In this document: one piece after another, positions 26,401 to 41,400 of the stretch
Numbering within the stretch: the stretch's first letter is position 1
Layout of the letters: each line of letters opens with the position of its first letter
Assembly: GCA_013397455.1 (NCBI GenBank)
Contig: VYZB01000223.1
Location: 1,012,263-1,076,262 of the forward strand
Direction of reading: 5' to 3'
DNA from: Crotophaga sulcirostris
Lineage: Eukaryota > Chordata > Aves > Cuculiformes > Crotophagidae
Length of the DNA stretch: 64,000 nucleotides
Notes under the pieces: model-generated
Seen by the model: the letters and a program-made list of their open reading frames with translations, nothing else
The model's database searches: none
What the model was told of the DNA's origin: nothing
Made by a program: the position numbers and the translations under genes

Positions 26401-29400
26401 TGCAGAGTTGCAGCACAGAGATGACGCAAAAATACTCCTGGGGTCAGAGTGAAACAGCAAAATCTACATTTTGAGGCTACATTATTGTCCTGCCTCCACT
26501 GAAAAAAAGCAATTTACATGTCAATAAAGAAAATATTTACATTTGGAGTTTACAAATATTGCCATGTTGGCCCAACCTATTGATACAGCAGCTTCATCAG
26601 TAGGTTAATAACATTGACATCAACCTATTTATGTGATAGTCATTTGAATCTTTGTGAAGTGCAATATTTATCCCTGTCACAGGCCCTTCCAAAGCACAAA
26701 TCTACAACAGCCAAGGTCCTCAATTGACCAAGGCATCCCTGAGGAAGCCAGTATCCCAACAGAATCAGTGGCACTAGAGATTTTTCCCCATCCTGTCCTC
26801 AGAGGCACATATCCATTCCCTGAGCTGTGTCAGGAAAGCAAGACAGTCAGACTGATCTCCAAAACTGGGTCATGCACTCAGTCAAAGGTTGGGTATCCCA
26901 TCACCAGGTCAGGAAAGCTGGTGACACTGTTTCACAAAAGCCTGAAAATATCCCCTCAGGTGAACGGATGACTTCAGAATTCCAAGCAGATATAACATAC
27001 TCACGTTGTTATATCCTATATATATACCTTTAATAAGGTTCGATTTTGCCTTACATAAGACAAGGCATGGAATTATAATGCATATTCCAAACACAATAGT
27101 AACATGATAGTAAAGGATTCCCAAGTTATAAAGAAGTTTGTAAGGATTCCTCAGAAATGGAGTAATCAGATGGTTGCCAGATCATAAACTAATTTCACTT
27201 GACTGTTGAGCAAATAAAATGATACTAGAGGTACCTAACTGCATATACTTTATTAATGTGCTATCTTCAGTGTATTTCAAAGAAAAGTAACACAATGTCT
27301 GTGGCCTTGGAGAGAGGCAAACAAGAAATATTTCCTTTAATTTTTAACAGCATCCTTTCTTTCACTGGTGAGCCCAATTACAGAGCCATGATGAGACTAT
27401 AAATTCTTAATACTGCTCCCCTGGCAATTTGTACTTGTGCAGCATTTTCTTAGGTAGAACCGTATTATGGAAGCAATAACATTTTCACCAGCATAAGCAT
27501 AAATGGATTATGTCTTATATATTCTGGCTGAGCTGGTGAAGTCTCAAGAAATTAATTCAGCCCATGAGCAGCTCCTCACAGTCTACTAATATAGAAGCCT
27601 ACATCATAAGAATGCAATAGATAGAGACCAGCTTAGCTTGATTACTTCTTTTTACTGCCTTAAATTCCAATAGTTGAAGCTGGAAAGAACTGGAATCATA
27701 AAATGACTAATAAGAAACTTTACTCAATATTGCATTGAAGACAGGATGTACCATAAAACACAGATAGAATTAGTTCTTGAGCTGGTTACCTTTTCCTGTT
27801 TAAGATGACTGCTGATGGAATTCTGGATGCAACGTACCAGAGAACAAAAAGTCTATATTTAAGAGGGTTGTGCTGTCACAGGAATCTCATCTACCATCTG
27901 CACCTCTCCCTCCAAGCTGTCTAGTCCTCAAAGTGGGTAAGCCCAGGTCAGACAAGGGATACGTAAATCACACAGCATTGTTTTGTCCTGCCATACTATA
28001 TATAAAATGCTATTACCGGCTCACTCGCCCTCTTCTCTCAAATGAAAGTACCTCTCAACCAGATGAGACAGTTAGCTGTGCTCCACACTGCCTGGATGCT
28101 TGTCCCTAAGTCCATGACCCTGGTTTCTTGCTCCGCTCTGAATTTTATTTTGTATTTCTGCACCTGCAGTAAAATCCCTCCATAGTTAATAAAAGAAATA
28201 CATCCACAAATATGTGACACAGTGATCAGGAGTGATGAAACCAGCAGCCTGGTCTTGGTGCAGGGCTAAGAGATATCTCAGGACAGCTCAGAACAATGTT
28301 AGGTTGGTGATTTACTGAGACTGTAAAGAAACACAGACCTTTTCCCCCAAGATCCCCTAAACTGCTGCTGCTTATAGATGTGGTTCAGAGTCTAGAGACC
28401 AGATAATAAAATCTCATTAAGGATATCAATTTTTTGCTCCTGGTAAGTGTGTTTACAGAAAGAGAGTGAGCATGACGGAGTGCATTGTCTGGATCTCTCT
28501 TTCACCAATTAGAACAGTATCTCTCCCTCTAGCCTATTACAGACTGCTGTAATGGATACCTGACTCAGGTGCAGTTTAGCACAGTTTCCTGTTAGAGCTG
28601 GCAGCCAGCATCAGGGGCCTCACAGCCACGGGTGAGTGCAAGACCTCCTCATTATGCAGGTACTGGATATGCACAAGTTTCAAGTTAGTCTTTGAAGACT
28701 AGAAGTTGTATTAAGTCCTTTCCAATGACACCCCAAATATGTGTTTTCTAGTAGCTGGAATTTGAATTAGGTGAGATAGTTAATCTGTGCCAAACGAGTC
28801 CTGGTAATTGCTAGACTGCTTGTGGATGTTTGTGTGTATGAAACTCACTCAGTCCCAATTCTCAAGCACCTGCTATTTCAGCTGTAATCTCATTTATCTT
28901 TGCAGTGGAACTACCACCATTCAGCGACCCAGTCACGCTGCTGACTACTGCCCCTGGCCAAAAGTCATAAGATAACAGTGAAGAGCAGATTGCACTAAAA
29001 TGAATGAGACTGTGGCTTAATAACAAAAAGTAACTTGAGTCGCCTTCCCAATACCTTCTCATTACACATATTACACTGACACTAAGTTCACACACACATC
29101 ATACCCTTTGCATTCAGTCTTAGAAAACCAGTTAGTAAAACAGCCCATTAAGGAGCTGCCAATGCAAAGGGCAGATTCTGCTGTCCTTAATTATGCTGTT
29201 TTAGTGTTGCCTTTATTTATGCTATTTACCTTACAAGTGAAGGGAACACCAAAGTGAAGGTATGATTAAGACAGAATGTAACAATTAGCTTAACAAATCC
29301 CAGGACTGGGAAATGGAAAAGAAAAGGTAAGAAGATGGGGACTTAGCTCGCTTGGTTATGGCTGCACAGCTTCAAGCCATAAACACAGACATACAAACAA

Positions 29401-32400
29401 GAAGTCCCACAGTTTCTGCAGTTAGCATCATCTTATTGTTATCATGTGTCTAGTTAACCCCAGCATCCCAGGAAGGAGGACTTCAAAAGGACATGACAGT
29501 GGAACAGAGTCTGTGGAAAGGATGAAATTCTTGTCAGAGAGTTTCTCCTTGGGTTGGGTTCCCAAGCGTGGTGGCAACAAGGCAAATGTGTTTATTAACT
29601 CAGTTAACTGCATATTCCACATAAGAATTTCATATCACTCTCACTTATTTATTTTTAGTTTGTTGCATTAGAAACAAGGATTTAATCTTGCTCTGTGCAA
29701 GAGATCTTACATTTCCTTCTAGGACGTTTAGAAGTATTGCTTTTAGTTTAATAACACATTTTTATTCTCAGCATGTTACTTCCTCCCTGCCAATATTTCA
29801 GCTTCATCACTAATTCATGAACCATCATTCTGGTGAGAATCAGCCCTAGACTGAGAAAAAGAATTTCTACATTTATTTGTCTCTCAGTTTATAAAAGATA
29901 CTTTTCTCTTTAATAAGAGGGCTTTTTATTCTGAAAAATGATCATGAATTAGATTTACATTTGTACAGTCAATAGAGAATTTGATGCATATATTATAGAC
30001 CTACACTAGTTAAAAGAGTATTACATCAAAGGCTGTTTAGTCTTCCTTTACATGCAGGAGAGACTGTAGTGGGTTTTTCAAAGCACCATGGAGAGTACCC
30101 AGCATCCACTGACATCCTAAAGTATCTTTAGAAAGTATGGCTTTCCACAAAAAGAAATCAGAACAAACTATATCCCAAAACCCCTTCTATGACAAGAAAT
30201 ACAATGAGCAAAATAAGGGTCGACAAAGGTATGATCACAATGCAAAGGAAATTATTTGGGGTGGAGCGGTCTCTTCTTTCCTGCATGTATTGCCAGGACA
30301 CAGCTGGTGTACAGGCACTATAAAATTAATTGTAATTGTCCCTGGACAATAATATCTTTCTTAGGTAGAATCCAGCAGTATTCCTTCTGGTCTCTAATTC
30401 TGCAGTAGCTCTTTGACAGAGCTTGTTTCCTAATGCGGAGTCTCCTGTTTCGTGCTGTCTCATAAGGTGTGAGAGCAATCCTTCCCAGAGCAGAGCTCAC
30501 CGTCATTGTTCTCTCTCCTCCACAAGCATCGAACCTGACAGATCTCAGGACCCCTGCTGACCTTAATATTGCAAATTATTTCTTAAAGAGAATTACAAAC
30601 ACTTTTAAGGGGAAGGGATTGAAAAAGTAATATGTCCAACACTCCCAAGTATGAGGCTATGACCAGACAATAAAACAGAAGAGAAAAATCCCTTCTGCCT
30701 TACTTAACATTCAAAGAGAAGGTTAGCTCCAGTGTAAATCCACAAACTAAAGCATATGGCAACGTGATAGGAAGTTAATTGAAAGATCGTTTAAATACCA
30801 AATTGCAAAAAAACAGGACTACAAATTAAAATCTACTTCACTTGAGAGGGTAAGACAACCCTAAAAAAATTTAGTTTAGTCTGCATTCCCCTGCCAGGGT
30901 TATTAGTGTCTTTTCTGTTACTTTTAGATGAGTTCTGCACAGGAAGAGAATAACACAAAAATTATATGGGAATTCTTCTATATCCAGATTTTATCTCTGC
31001 TCCAACCAACATGAGTGAAAAGAAGATCCAAGTATCCACTAACTATAAGACATAAAGTTGTTGCTAAAAATATACTGTGTCACATACCTAAGATTAATTC
31101 TCCCCAAGACAGGAGTATTTGAGGAGATTGTTATGGAAAATCTAGATAAATGAAAGTTATGAGAAGAAACAGAGGTTGTGTAAGATGACTTCACAGCAAC
31201 TTTGAGCTCGTTAGAGGTTTGTAAAGTTTATAGTATAGTATAAAACTGAACAGACTCTGGAGAAATTTGTGACGAGCCTTCCTGCATTATTGCAGTACAT
31301 TGCTAATTTTATGGGTGAGAGCATGAAGATGACTATAATTCATCTGTTATAGGCAAAACATTTGAGGCTCAGGATTTGAGAAACCTTTAGATGCTTCACT
31401 ACCTACCACAGCAGTAGATTTAATTATCATGTCACAAACCATGGTAAACTGCATGTGCTGCTCATAGCGAGGTGGTGATGAGGAGTGGGAGAAACTGGCA
31501 CAAGTAAGAGGAAGAAATAATGTGGATGGAAAAATGACTAATTGCAGAGCTCCCACACAAAACCACCCCAGATGTGCTGAGGAATTTCAGATCTTTTTAT
31601 TATGGAAACGCATCCATGGCACACCAAGGGGAGGAGGCTCATTCCCTACATCACCAGGAGCAGTGGTGGTTGTCCCAGCTAGAGGACACCAAAGAGATGG
31701 AGACAGAGCCATGTTTGGTTAGTTGGTTTGGACTGTTCTCTTTTTTTTCTTTTTGAGTTGTGGCACACATTTTGCCCAACCTTCTAATAGAGTACAGGTT
31801 TAACAGATTCCAGGATGATACAGAGTGTCTTTAACAAAGACCACAGACTGTTCCTAGAAGGAGGTGGAAAAGTGGGAAAAAACAAAGAGGCTCCTGCTAT
31901 TGGGGAATAATATTATTTCATGGACATCTGAACAGTTGTGGTTCACTCACAGCTATAATAATGACCGTACATGAGTGACCTGAAAGACACTAAAAATCCA
32001 GAATGATAATTAAACTGGTACCACACCAAAACAGACAATGTAATGTTAGTAGCACAGGGGGCATGTTTCAAACTGGGGAATATTTACAGGATCAGGCTTT
32101 TCCATTTTGACTGCAATTGCATACAAAAAGCATATGTAAGCTGGCTAGAGATAAACAGTAACACAGAAGAGAGCACAGTATCCCAGGAGTCTACAATAAA
32201 AGCAATGCCGAAATACTGCAAAGAGAATATCAATGACCTTGGAATACGCTGAAAGCTGGGATAGTTTACACAACTGCATTGTGTTCTGCAGTTTCTCTGG
32301 GAGGACCACGTACTCCCAAGTCACTGTTTTCAGCACGAGGGTGTACGTATAATTCTGCCCCAGTATTCAGACTATTTAATAAGACTCTTACCTTGTTCAC

Positions 32401-35400
32401 ACCATCTGCCATTGCTTGCAATGTTAGCTCTCTAGGTCCATCCACAGTTTTTCCATTATCAGTTGGTCCCCAGCTGGCACTATATATATCTATGACTTGA
32501 GGCATATGACTGATAGAGGAAGCCTCAATAATGTCTGTCATAAATGGCTGGTCGAGCATTCGAATACCTGTAGATTTAATCAACATAAACACGAATTAAG
32601 CATTGCCCAACACAAGACGAAATCTCAGCACCTACAGAAGTCCCCCAGTTACAGGTATTTTAATTCACTGGCAGTTTCACATACTTAGTAATTCTGCACT
32701 CACCATTCACATTTCGCCAGGGTATGTTTACCCAGCAGGGTGTCAGCACTTAAACACACAGCCACAGCAACACAGTGTGGTCCAGAAAGAGAAAGAACTT
32801 TATTCTTAGCTTTCTAATGACATAGTATTTTCCATCTACTATATGAAAACAGTTTTAAAACAGGAATATTTGACAATCTCAGCATTTCATAGCATTTACA
32901 TAATAATAACAGTATTTAAAAGTAAGTAATTTTCCTGTTTATTTTGGTTCTTCTCCAGAATTTAATCAGAGAGGGGAAACACAGTAAAGAACAATTTCCT
33001 GGAAAAAAAAATCATTGTGTCAACCTGTTTCTTTTAATCCATACTGCAGTAGAAATCGAGTTGGGAGTTTAAACAATATTATCTTAGGACATGTCAACTT
33101 CATAAAGCCTCAACGCGTTGGCCCTAAGCAAGCCAGAGAGTGTGACAAAGGCAGCAGCACAAGCCCTCATATCCACCATGTCCTACATAGGGCAGTTTTA
33201 CTGACAGCCAGCCTCTCGATGGCCTGTGGATGAGACCCAAACAGCACATCCTAACTCTTTATTTGTAGTCGTGAGTTGCAGTTCAGTTTTTCGCAACAGT
33301 TTTAGGACACAGATGGGACATAAATCAATACCACAGAGCCAAACAGTGTGAACGGTAGCAAAGATCCTCATTTAGAAGCCAGTGCTTTTACTATATTTAA
33401 CACAAAATCAAAATGCCAAATGTGAGATTGGAAGAAGTGGTATAAACTTCAAACAGAAACCAGACCAAATCCGAATATTTCTGATCTGTTAATTCAAGGT
33501 AGAAGTTATTAAGTCAAACTCAATAAGAAATCCCTTCACGTGGTTGTAAAATGCAGATCTGCACTGAAATCCCAGAATTAATTATTGATCCAGTGAGGTG
33601 GAGGAAATAAGTGAGGCCAAGCCATCTGGCTTGAATGTAGGGCAAAAAAAAAGAGGTACAATAAGCAAAACACATGATGCCCCAGATGCCTGTCTATCAA
33701 ATTCCAGTTCCACCTGCACTCATGGACCCTGAGTCACGTCTCAGCTCTGATGACCCTCCACATCCCACTGACCACATGGTGGTGCTACAGGTGCACGCCG
33801 TCCTCGGCAGGAAAGGCTGGCACCTTCAAAAATTTGCAGGGAATTTGCTACGAAGTAGGCAAGCATGTAAGATTATTTGTAGGCTGTCGATCATTAGAAA
33901 AAGGCCTTTACAACTTCAAGCTGGTTTCTTAAAAATCAAGAGGCAGAATTCTACTAATAATACAGACGAGCTCCATCCAAAATGGGTGCGTCCATGCTGG
34001 ACTTTTAGTGTGGACTGGGGAATTAAATGAAATACATCATCATCTATCTCTACCTGCTATGCCTTAGTTCTCATCACAGAACAGTCTCAGAGTGGGAAAA
34101 CTGGATTTCTTTAAATTAAACTAGACTGATGCATGCTGTTCAAGAGCCTAACTCACCCCAGTCCCTGTAATCATCTATCAGTGTAGAGAAGAGCTAGTTA
34201 GAAATAAAACCATCCAATACACCTAAGGTGTCAATGCTGGGTGCTAGGTACCACCCATTTCATTCTGTGCATCTGCTCCTACCTCGCTTGTTAAAATAGA
34301 GGAAACCAATGACTGCAGAGATCTACAGCACTGCAGGGCCTGCCCTGCGAGAGCCTAAAGAATAAGATCAGCATGGGATTTGGCTTTTCAAGTACAGTTT
34401 CTAAGTGGAGCAGGAATTTATATTTCACTTCCTGCAAAATGAGATTTGTCACAAATGATTCTGCAACAACACAGGGAAGAAGCATTGAAAATCAGTACAC
34501 AAACAGGAGCTGGCATAAGAAGGAGCAAAGCTGATCCTTTGCAAAGTTATTAAAGACTTTATATAAGGCACTCAATTGAAAAAGTAAAGCCATGAAGAAA
34601 TTCCTCTCCCCAGCTACTGTGAAAAGTAATAAACACATGGCCCAGTGCCAGCCTGCAGACCTGTCCTGGGCAATGCTCCCTATGACTGCAGGAGAAGTTC
34701 TGCCTGAGGCACAGGAGCATAAACACCATTTGCACCTTGAATTGCTACTGTACCTGCCACCTTGGAGTTGTACGCAACTCCCACACCGCAGATGTTGTTG
34801 TTGGCAGCAGCAGACACCTCTCCAGCACACCGTGTCCCATGGCTGTAAAAGGGAAGACAGAGACACCACGTGAACCCCAGTTAACACAAGTGTTGAATTG
34901 AGCTAGATCACCACAATCTTCTTTCTGCCTCACAGTCATCTCACAGCGCTTCGGAGGACAACCGCTCCATAGCAAACTGAAAGTTTGCTCTGCTCTTTGA
35001 GTGCTCTACTTGAGTACTTGGATGAGCCCATTCCTTCTTGAAGCAGGAGATAATCAACTTGCCCTCTGCAGCACCAGCGATGCTTGCTCTGAAGTTAACA
35101 TTGTATACTTACGCTTCATTTAGTTGCAAAATTATCCAGATTTTTTAACTCTGTCAAACTGGTTCTGCTTTGTTACCAACTATTTGTCAGTAGAAACAGG
35201 CCCTTTACAGAACAGTTTAAAAATTGGATCAATATTAATTCCTTTATTTTTGTGACTTGGCAGTGCAATACCCATTTTTTTGAACCCCACAGAACAAAGT
35301 CTGATTGTTGTTTTGATATTCAAACATGTACGAGGAGTGTATTTCTGCCCACAAAAGAAATGCTCTGGAAGGAGGTGAGTGAAATACCAAGCTGGAGTGG

Positions 35401-38400
35401 CAGATGGGTCACTGCACTCCTCAGCAGCAGAGCTGTGGTCTCGCTGGCCAGGCCCAAAGCCAGACAGACCCAAGGTACATGCATCCCTCTCTTCCAGTGT
35501 CTAAATCCCAGGAGAGCCAGCAAGGTGCTCCAGCTGTCAGCTTATGGAGCTACTGTTTTCCTCTCAAGTGGGATATGTCTCTGCTTTGACACAGAGGTCC
35601 AGGTTCAGGCTGACACATAGCATTTCAAGAACACTTGGTATCTCTCAAGTGCTTTACAGCTCTTAACAGAGACCTTTTAACTGGCAGTGGCTCTGAGGCA
35701 GTCTGACAGGAAGGCAGATTGCATTTTCCTTTCTCCTAATTCATCACAGAAATTAAACCACAGAGAAGATAATATATGGACAATAGAATCAGGTTTTTAA
35801 AACAGCACAGCAGCAGAGAAACTAGTGAAACCTGTGCTGCTGTCAGGTTTTTTTAAAGATGAATCAATGTGAATCCATCCTCCTGCTCACATCAATCCAC
35901 TCTCTGCATTAAAACAGGCATTGTTCCTACAGCATGCTAAGGATTCATGCAATTAGCACTGCTGTACTATAAAGGCTATACGGAGTACCAGAACCATCCC
36001 AGGAGGCAGCAGGACTGTTTTGTTTTAATCATCTGTTTTCTCTTTCTCTCCCTTCAAGCACCTCTAGCAAAGGTGAGTGTAACATTAATAAAGGGGTGAG
36101 AAGCAACACATTCTTTTTCCTGCTGAACTTGGAAGAATATATTTTTAAAGGCAGGTCCATGGAAGAAAATGACTGCCTTCGAATGTACACAGTATCTTGA
36201 TCATGAAAGGGTGAAGCTCTCATGCAAGTTCCTTTTACAAAGCGGGACAGAGAGGAGAGCGATACAGATTTCTTATTCAGCTGCTGGAGAAATTTCTTTC
36301 AACAATCAAGCAGGTTTTCCCTCATGCTCTTGTTCAAGGAACTGTGAAAAAAATATTCAGTTGCTAGGCATTCATTATCTAGTCACCTGTGGGCTAGCTA
36401 CAAGCCACAGAGCAGAATAAATCACTATGTTAAAAAATTGTCTTAACTGATGCTGGGGTGCAAAAAATCAGTGCCAGTGCCAGGTGACCTCTTTCTCTTA
36501 CAGAGGAACAAACTGTGTTAGGACCTTCTCAGTGAAAAGATTTTACTAGAAGGTACTCTTCCCCACTTTGTCTCCCCAGCATACTGGCCCACATGATGGA
36601 GACTGCAAGTAGACTTGTTCCAGTAGCTCTGGCTGCTGCTGACAGAAGAAAAAAAAAATCACATGCGAGCTAGTGGAAATGCATTTGGTTGAATTATTTA
36701 TGGCAAATAGCAGACTTTTCCAATTTAGCCCTATTTGCTATTCATGTATCATTGATAAACCCACTGTGGTTTCTATGAAGTGACCCATGTCATAGGCACA
36801 AATCACAGCTTTTCTCTCCAATGTTCACCACTTCCTTATTATTTTGACATTTAAAACAAGGGGATAGAAAACAATTAAGAATATTTTCACTTATGAACAA
36901 ATTATTTCAAAGGCAAACAGCATAGCAGCATGCAGAGCAAGTTTTTCATAAACATTACACAAATGCAAACATCTTACATGAACATTCCTGAAAATTTAAG
37001 GTGGGAGGGGGTGAAAACTGAAAGACAGTTTTGCCTTCAGTTGGTTTAAATAACATATCAGTACTAGTTATAAAAATTCCACTCTGCTTTGTCTTTGAAA
37101 AGTACTTCTATTTTAAAATACACTGCCAATGCTACTGTGCATGCTCTATTATCAACATATCTTTTAAAAGTGTCAGAGGTGCTAGAGAGTTTCATTGGGG
37201 TTGCTTTTCATCTGCTTTGAAATGCTTCTGCAGTCAGCAAAGGACAGGATTTATCCTGCCTAACATCATCTGTCCACTGGGGAGGACTATGCAGAGGTTC
37301 ATCCTCAATAGCTGGGGTGATCTGCCTGTCTTGACCACTTTAGTTGCTTGCATGGGGCAGCATTTAAATATGCAAAGCTCAGAGGGACACTTTTGTGGGG
37401 AAAAAGTCATCCCCTTTTTACTCATATGATACTGTCAGCTTCTGAGCATTTGAGTGTTTGCATAAAGAAAAGTGTTCCCCTGCTCTAGGGCACGTGCCAC
37501 TCTGCATCCAAACATGTCAAGAACCAGCAGTGGAGCTCTGGCTCCTCCTTGAAACTTGTGTCGTAACACTGCAGGTAGAAAGGAGCTGTTAAAATTGTTT
37601 ATACAAATTCTCAATTGTTATGTGGTTTCCATTGTACTGACTGAAAAACGAGGAGGGCAGCAGGTGTTTTTACCCTATTAATGAGCGCTGTCTGGAAGCC
37701 AAGGGGAGTTATTTCTGTGACTTAATGGTATTTTGTTTGGACCCGTAATAAATAAAGGACATTTTTACCTCTGAAGAATATGGGTTTCCAAGATAGTGAA
37801 TAATTTTTGCCCAGCCAACTCTTATCTGAGTGAGAGCATATACGTAACACAGAAGTTACAGGAGTGGAAATAATTATCGGTTATTTATATCATGGCAGAA
37901 ACTTGCAATCTCAGTGCTCTGAGATGGGAGGCCCGAGTTGTGCCTCCTGCATGCACACAACAAGAAATCAGAAGACTGTACAGAAAGACCAAGCTATGTC
38001 TGACTCCTATGGGTACCTTGTCGCTGCACAACACGGCACATGCCCAGGGACTGAATGTGGTTCTGGAGGTGTGTGTGTTAAAAACCACAGGCAGTTCCCA
38101 GTATGGATCCTAAAACCCACTGAGTGTTGTGGGGCTATCTCTGCTTTTGGGAACGGGGCTTGATTCAGGTTCCTTCACTGCTCCCACTGATCCTCAGGCT
38201 CAAATACAGCCCTGCTCCATGTAGCAATCCATGTCCCCTATCCTGGCTTGGTCCTCAAGCTGTGGGTCTGAACACAGTCAAGTGGTCAGTACAGTAAGCC
38301 TAGGAGTAAACCCCTTGACTGTCCAATTGTCTTATGTGCCTCTCCCTGCAACAGCAGCCAAACTGCCCAACTGCAATTCCCTGTCTGAGACAGCACACTG

Positions 38401-41400
38401 TCCCCTTCCAAAACTCACACTGCTTGGTTTCATAGGCCAGTAACTGTTAGACAGAAAGGCCAAAGTGCTTCCAGTAGCCTTGAAAAGCACAAAGTGGAAG
38501 GGGAATCTGTGCTTCCAAGCAGAGCAGCTGCGATTAATGAAATACTCCATGCAAAAACATCTCACTTTTTTCTTAAAGTCTAATGACACTTTGCACATGC
38601 AGCTGGCAGCTCACAAAAGCCCCTCGGTTCATCTCTTTAAAAAACAGTTCTCTGCTTCGTGTTCCACAAATCACTTGAATTGCTCACATAGAAATGTATT
38701 CTTTATGGAAAAAGAGATATTGCGCTATCCTATTTTGAGTCTGATCCTCCTGCATGCATAAAATTCAATGAGAGATACATCACTGACTGCAGACTGAGCA
38801 AAATAGAGCCTTTATTGCAGGTTTCTCCGAATGGCTTTTCTGTGTAACTACTCTCCACTCAGATGCACCTTTGCAGCCACACATACAGACAGAAAGACTG
38901 TCATAGGCAGACAGTTGTAACCTACTAGTAACAATAATTCATGAGTTAGAAGTTATGACAGTAGATTATATATGAGCACATCAGCTTGATTAACAGTATA
39001 GCCAAGAAATATGCAGAGAAAACCAAAGTCACAGCTCCTCTTGACCAACTGGATATGGTGTATTGGTTTGCATCTTAGCCTGGAGAAAATACGAAATCTT
39101 GCATCTTAAATCTTTCTTGAATTGTGCAGGCAGGAAATGGATGCTTTATGGAAAGTGTTGCTCCTGTGATTTACCTTGCAAGGCAGAAAATTCACTGTCT
39201 CACAAAGAAAACTCAAGATTCATGACAAAGAATGCAATATTTTCAAGGTATCATTTTTTCCCGGGATGAATAATGAAGGAAATCAGCAAAGCAATTTCTG
39301 TGTTGCTTTTCTCCTCTTGACTTACTGAACTGAGCTCTCCATCCCCTCAAGAAACAAAATGGAAGAAAGCATCGCAGTTGCCTGAAAACCTAAATGATGC
39401 TGTTCTCAATAATTACAGATCGGGTCACAGATGACCATGCTGCTCACTCTTGATTCTTTTCTTGGGTGCCTGAATTTAGCCAGAGGCACCTGGGGCCAGA
39501 GACCATAACCCTTGCTACATTCAGGATGCTTGAGGCCCATTTTAAGAGACATTAGGAGGTAACTCTGCCTCAGGAGACACCTTGCAGAACACATGACGAC
39601 TGCAAACTGCGTGCCACCATAAAATACTTGATAGCAGCACAATCACTGTTAATGGGGCTTGGTAGAACACACTTTAGCTTTATGAAGTTCCATTCTGAAA
39701 ATGACAGAAGCTACCATTACCCACTAAAGCTAAATTTAATTTTCCTCCATGCTGCTCCAGAGCAAAGTGATATCTTTCTCCTGTAAAGATCCTTTGCATA
39801 AATAAAGTCAAAAGGGCAGCAGACCTTCACAAATCAGAGCCCTAGTCTTTCTCCAATTTTCCATTCACTAATTGGATTCATACTAGTTTAGAAGTGTCAG
39901 ATGCCCTTTCCCAAAATGAAGTTGAAATCTCATTGGCATCTCGCTTTGGCTGAAAAATGGCAAGACTACAAAGGAAGACATCACAGCTCCTAAATCTGTT
40001 TGATCCATTCCAGGAAGCCTGCATCTGAGGTGGAAGCACAGCTGCTCCACATTTTTGTTGTTCCATTCTGACAGAACTAAAATGGTTTTCTTTGCAAATA
40101 AACCCAAAATATCCATACAAAACTCAGAGGCCATCCATACACCCATACTAAGTTAGAGATGAAAACCACATCAAACAGACCTAAAATATTTTTCTTTATA
40201 AGCACTAAGACTAAGCCCTGAAACCTTTAAAAGTTTTCAAATCCTCAGTGCTGCTGCGGCTATGCAAATGCTGGAAACATCAATTATATTTGCATCTAAG
40301 AGACTTCTGGGAATTTTACTGAAAATATCCTGAAACAATTTTTACAGATTTACAGACCCTGGGGAGTATGGCACAGAGACAGAGATGCTGAGATCACCAG
40401 GTACTAAACAAACCTATGAATGTACTTTGGGCTGTGCAGTCTTGACTATATAAAAACTGGCTAAGAGCATTTAGCCTGGCAGAATGGGCTTTTTCACAGG
40501 GCAGATGCAGAATCCAGGACACTGTTCTTTTTTTTAAAAACTGTTGACACATTTCTGTCCCATTCCACTCAAAAATGAGTTTTGGGAAACAAAAAAGGTA
40601 GCACTTTCTAAAAAATGAAGCCTTTCTTTTTGGGCTATTCTTATTTATACCATACCTTGAGGACCAGACCTTCTCCTGCTGGAAACTGACTAAGTTCAGA
40701 ATACATTGAAGGAGGAGTGGGTCTGGAGAAACCATGATTTGTTCAGGAGAAATAACACAACAAGCACAGTTGCACTGTTGATTCCAGATATATAAACACA
40801 ACAGGCTCCCAGCCAGTGTATGCAGACTTTAGTTCCTCCAATAGTCAGAAATATCTTAGAATCAGCCCTGAAATGCTACCCATGCACACTGTACTTAAAT
40901 CACAGTGAAAAGATAGATGATTTAGAATTTATGTAAGATTTGTTTTTGAACTTGTCATTCCATATCATGCTGCTTTTCTGCCTTTTTAGTTTATAATCAG
41001 ATGAAAATACTTCCCCCCCCCACCAAAGCCTTTTCCTGTCTCCAGTTCACTGCCTTTAAATTAGCTAGCAGTGATACTGTTTCAGACACAACTGATGGGA
41101 AACCAGTCAAAATCATATTAAGCATATACAGATTTGGGCTACTCTCATGTCCTAGGTCAGCTGATAGAAAACGGTATTTGGCTTTTGTCCGTTCTAACAA
41201 TTTACACATATACCCTTTTGAAGCAGCAACTTCATTTATAAACCACAAAATGGTTGTTCAGCATCATCTAGAGGCTACCTACAAAAAATGAAGTCAGAAA
41301 GTAATCTCTAAATTTCAAGCAGTAGTGAGACTGCAGCTCCTGGATTGGCAACCACAGAAGTTACCAGAAAACAGACATTCCACAAATATTAGCTTACAAT

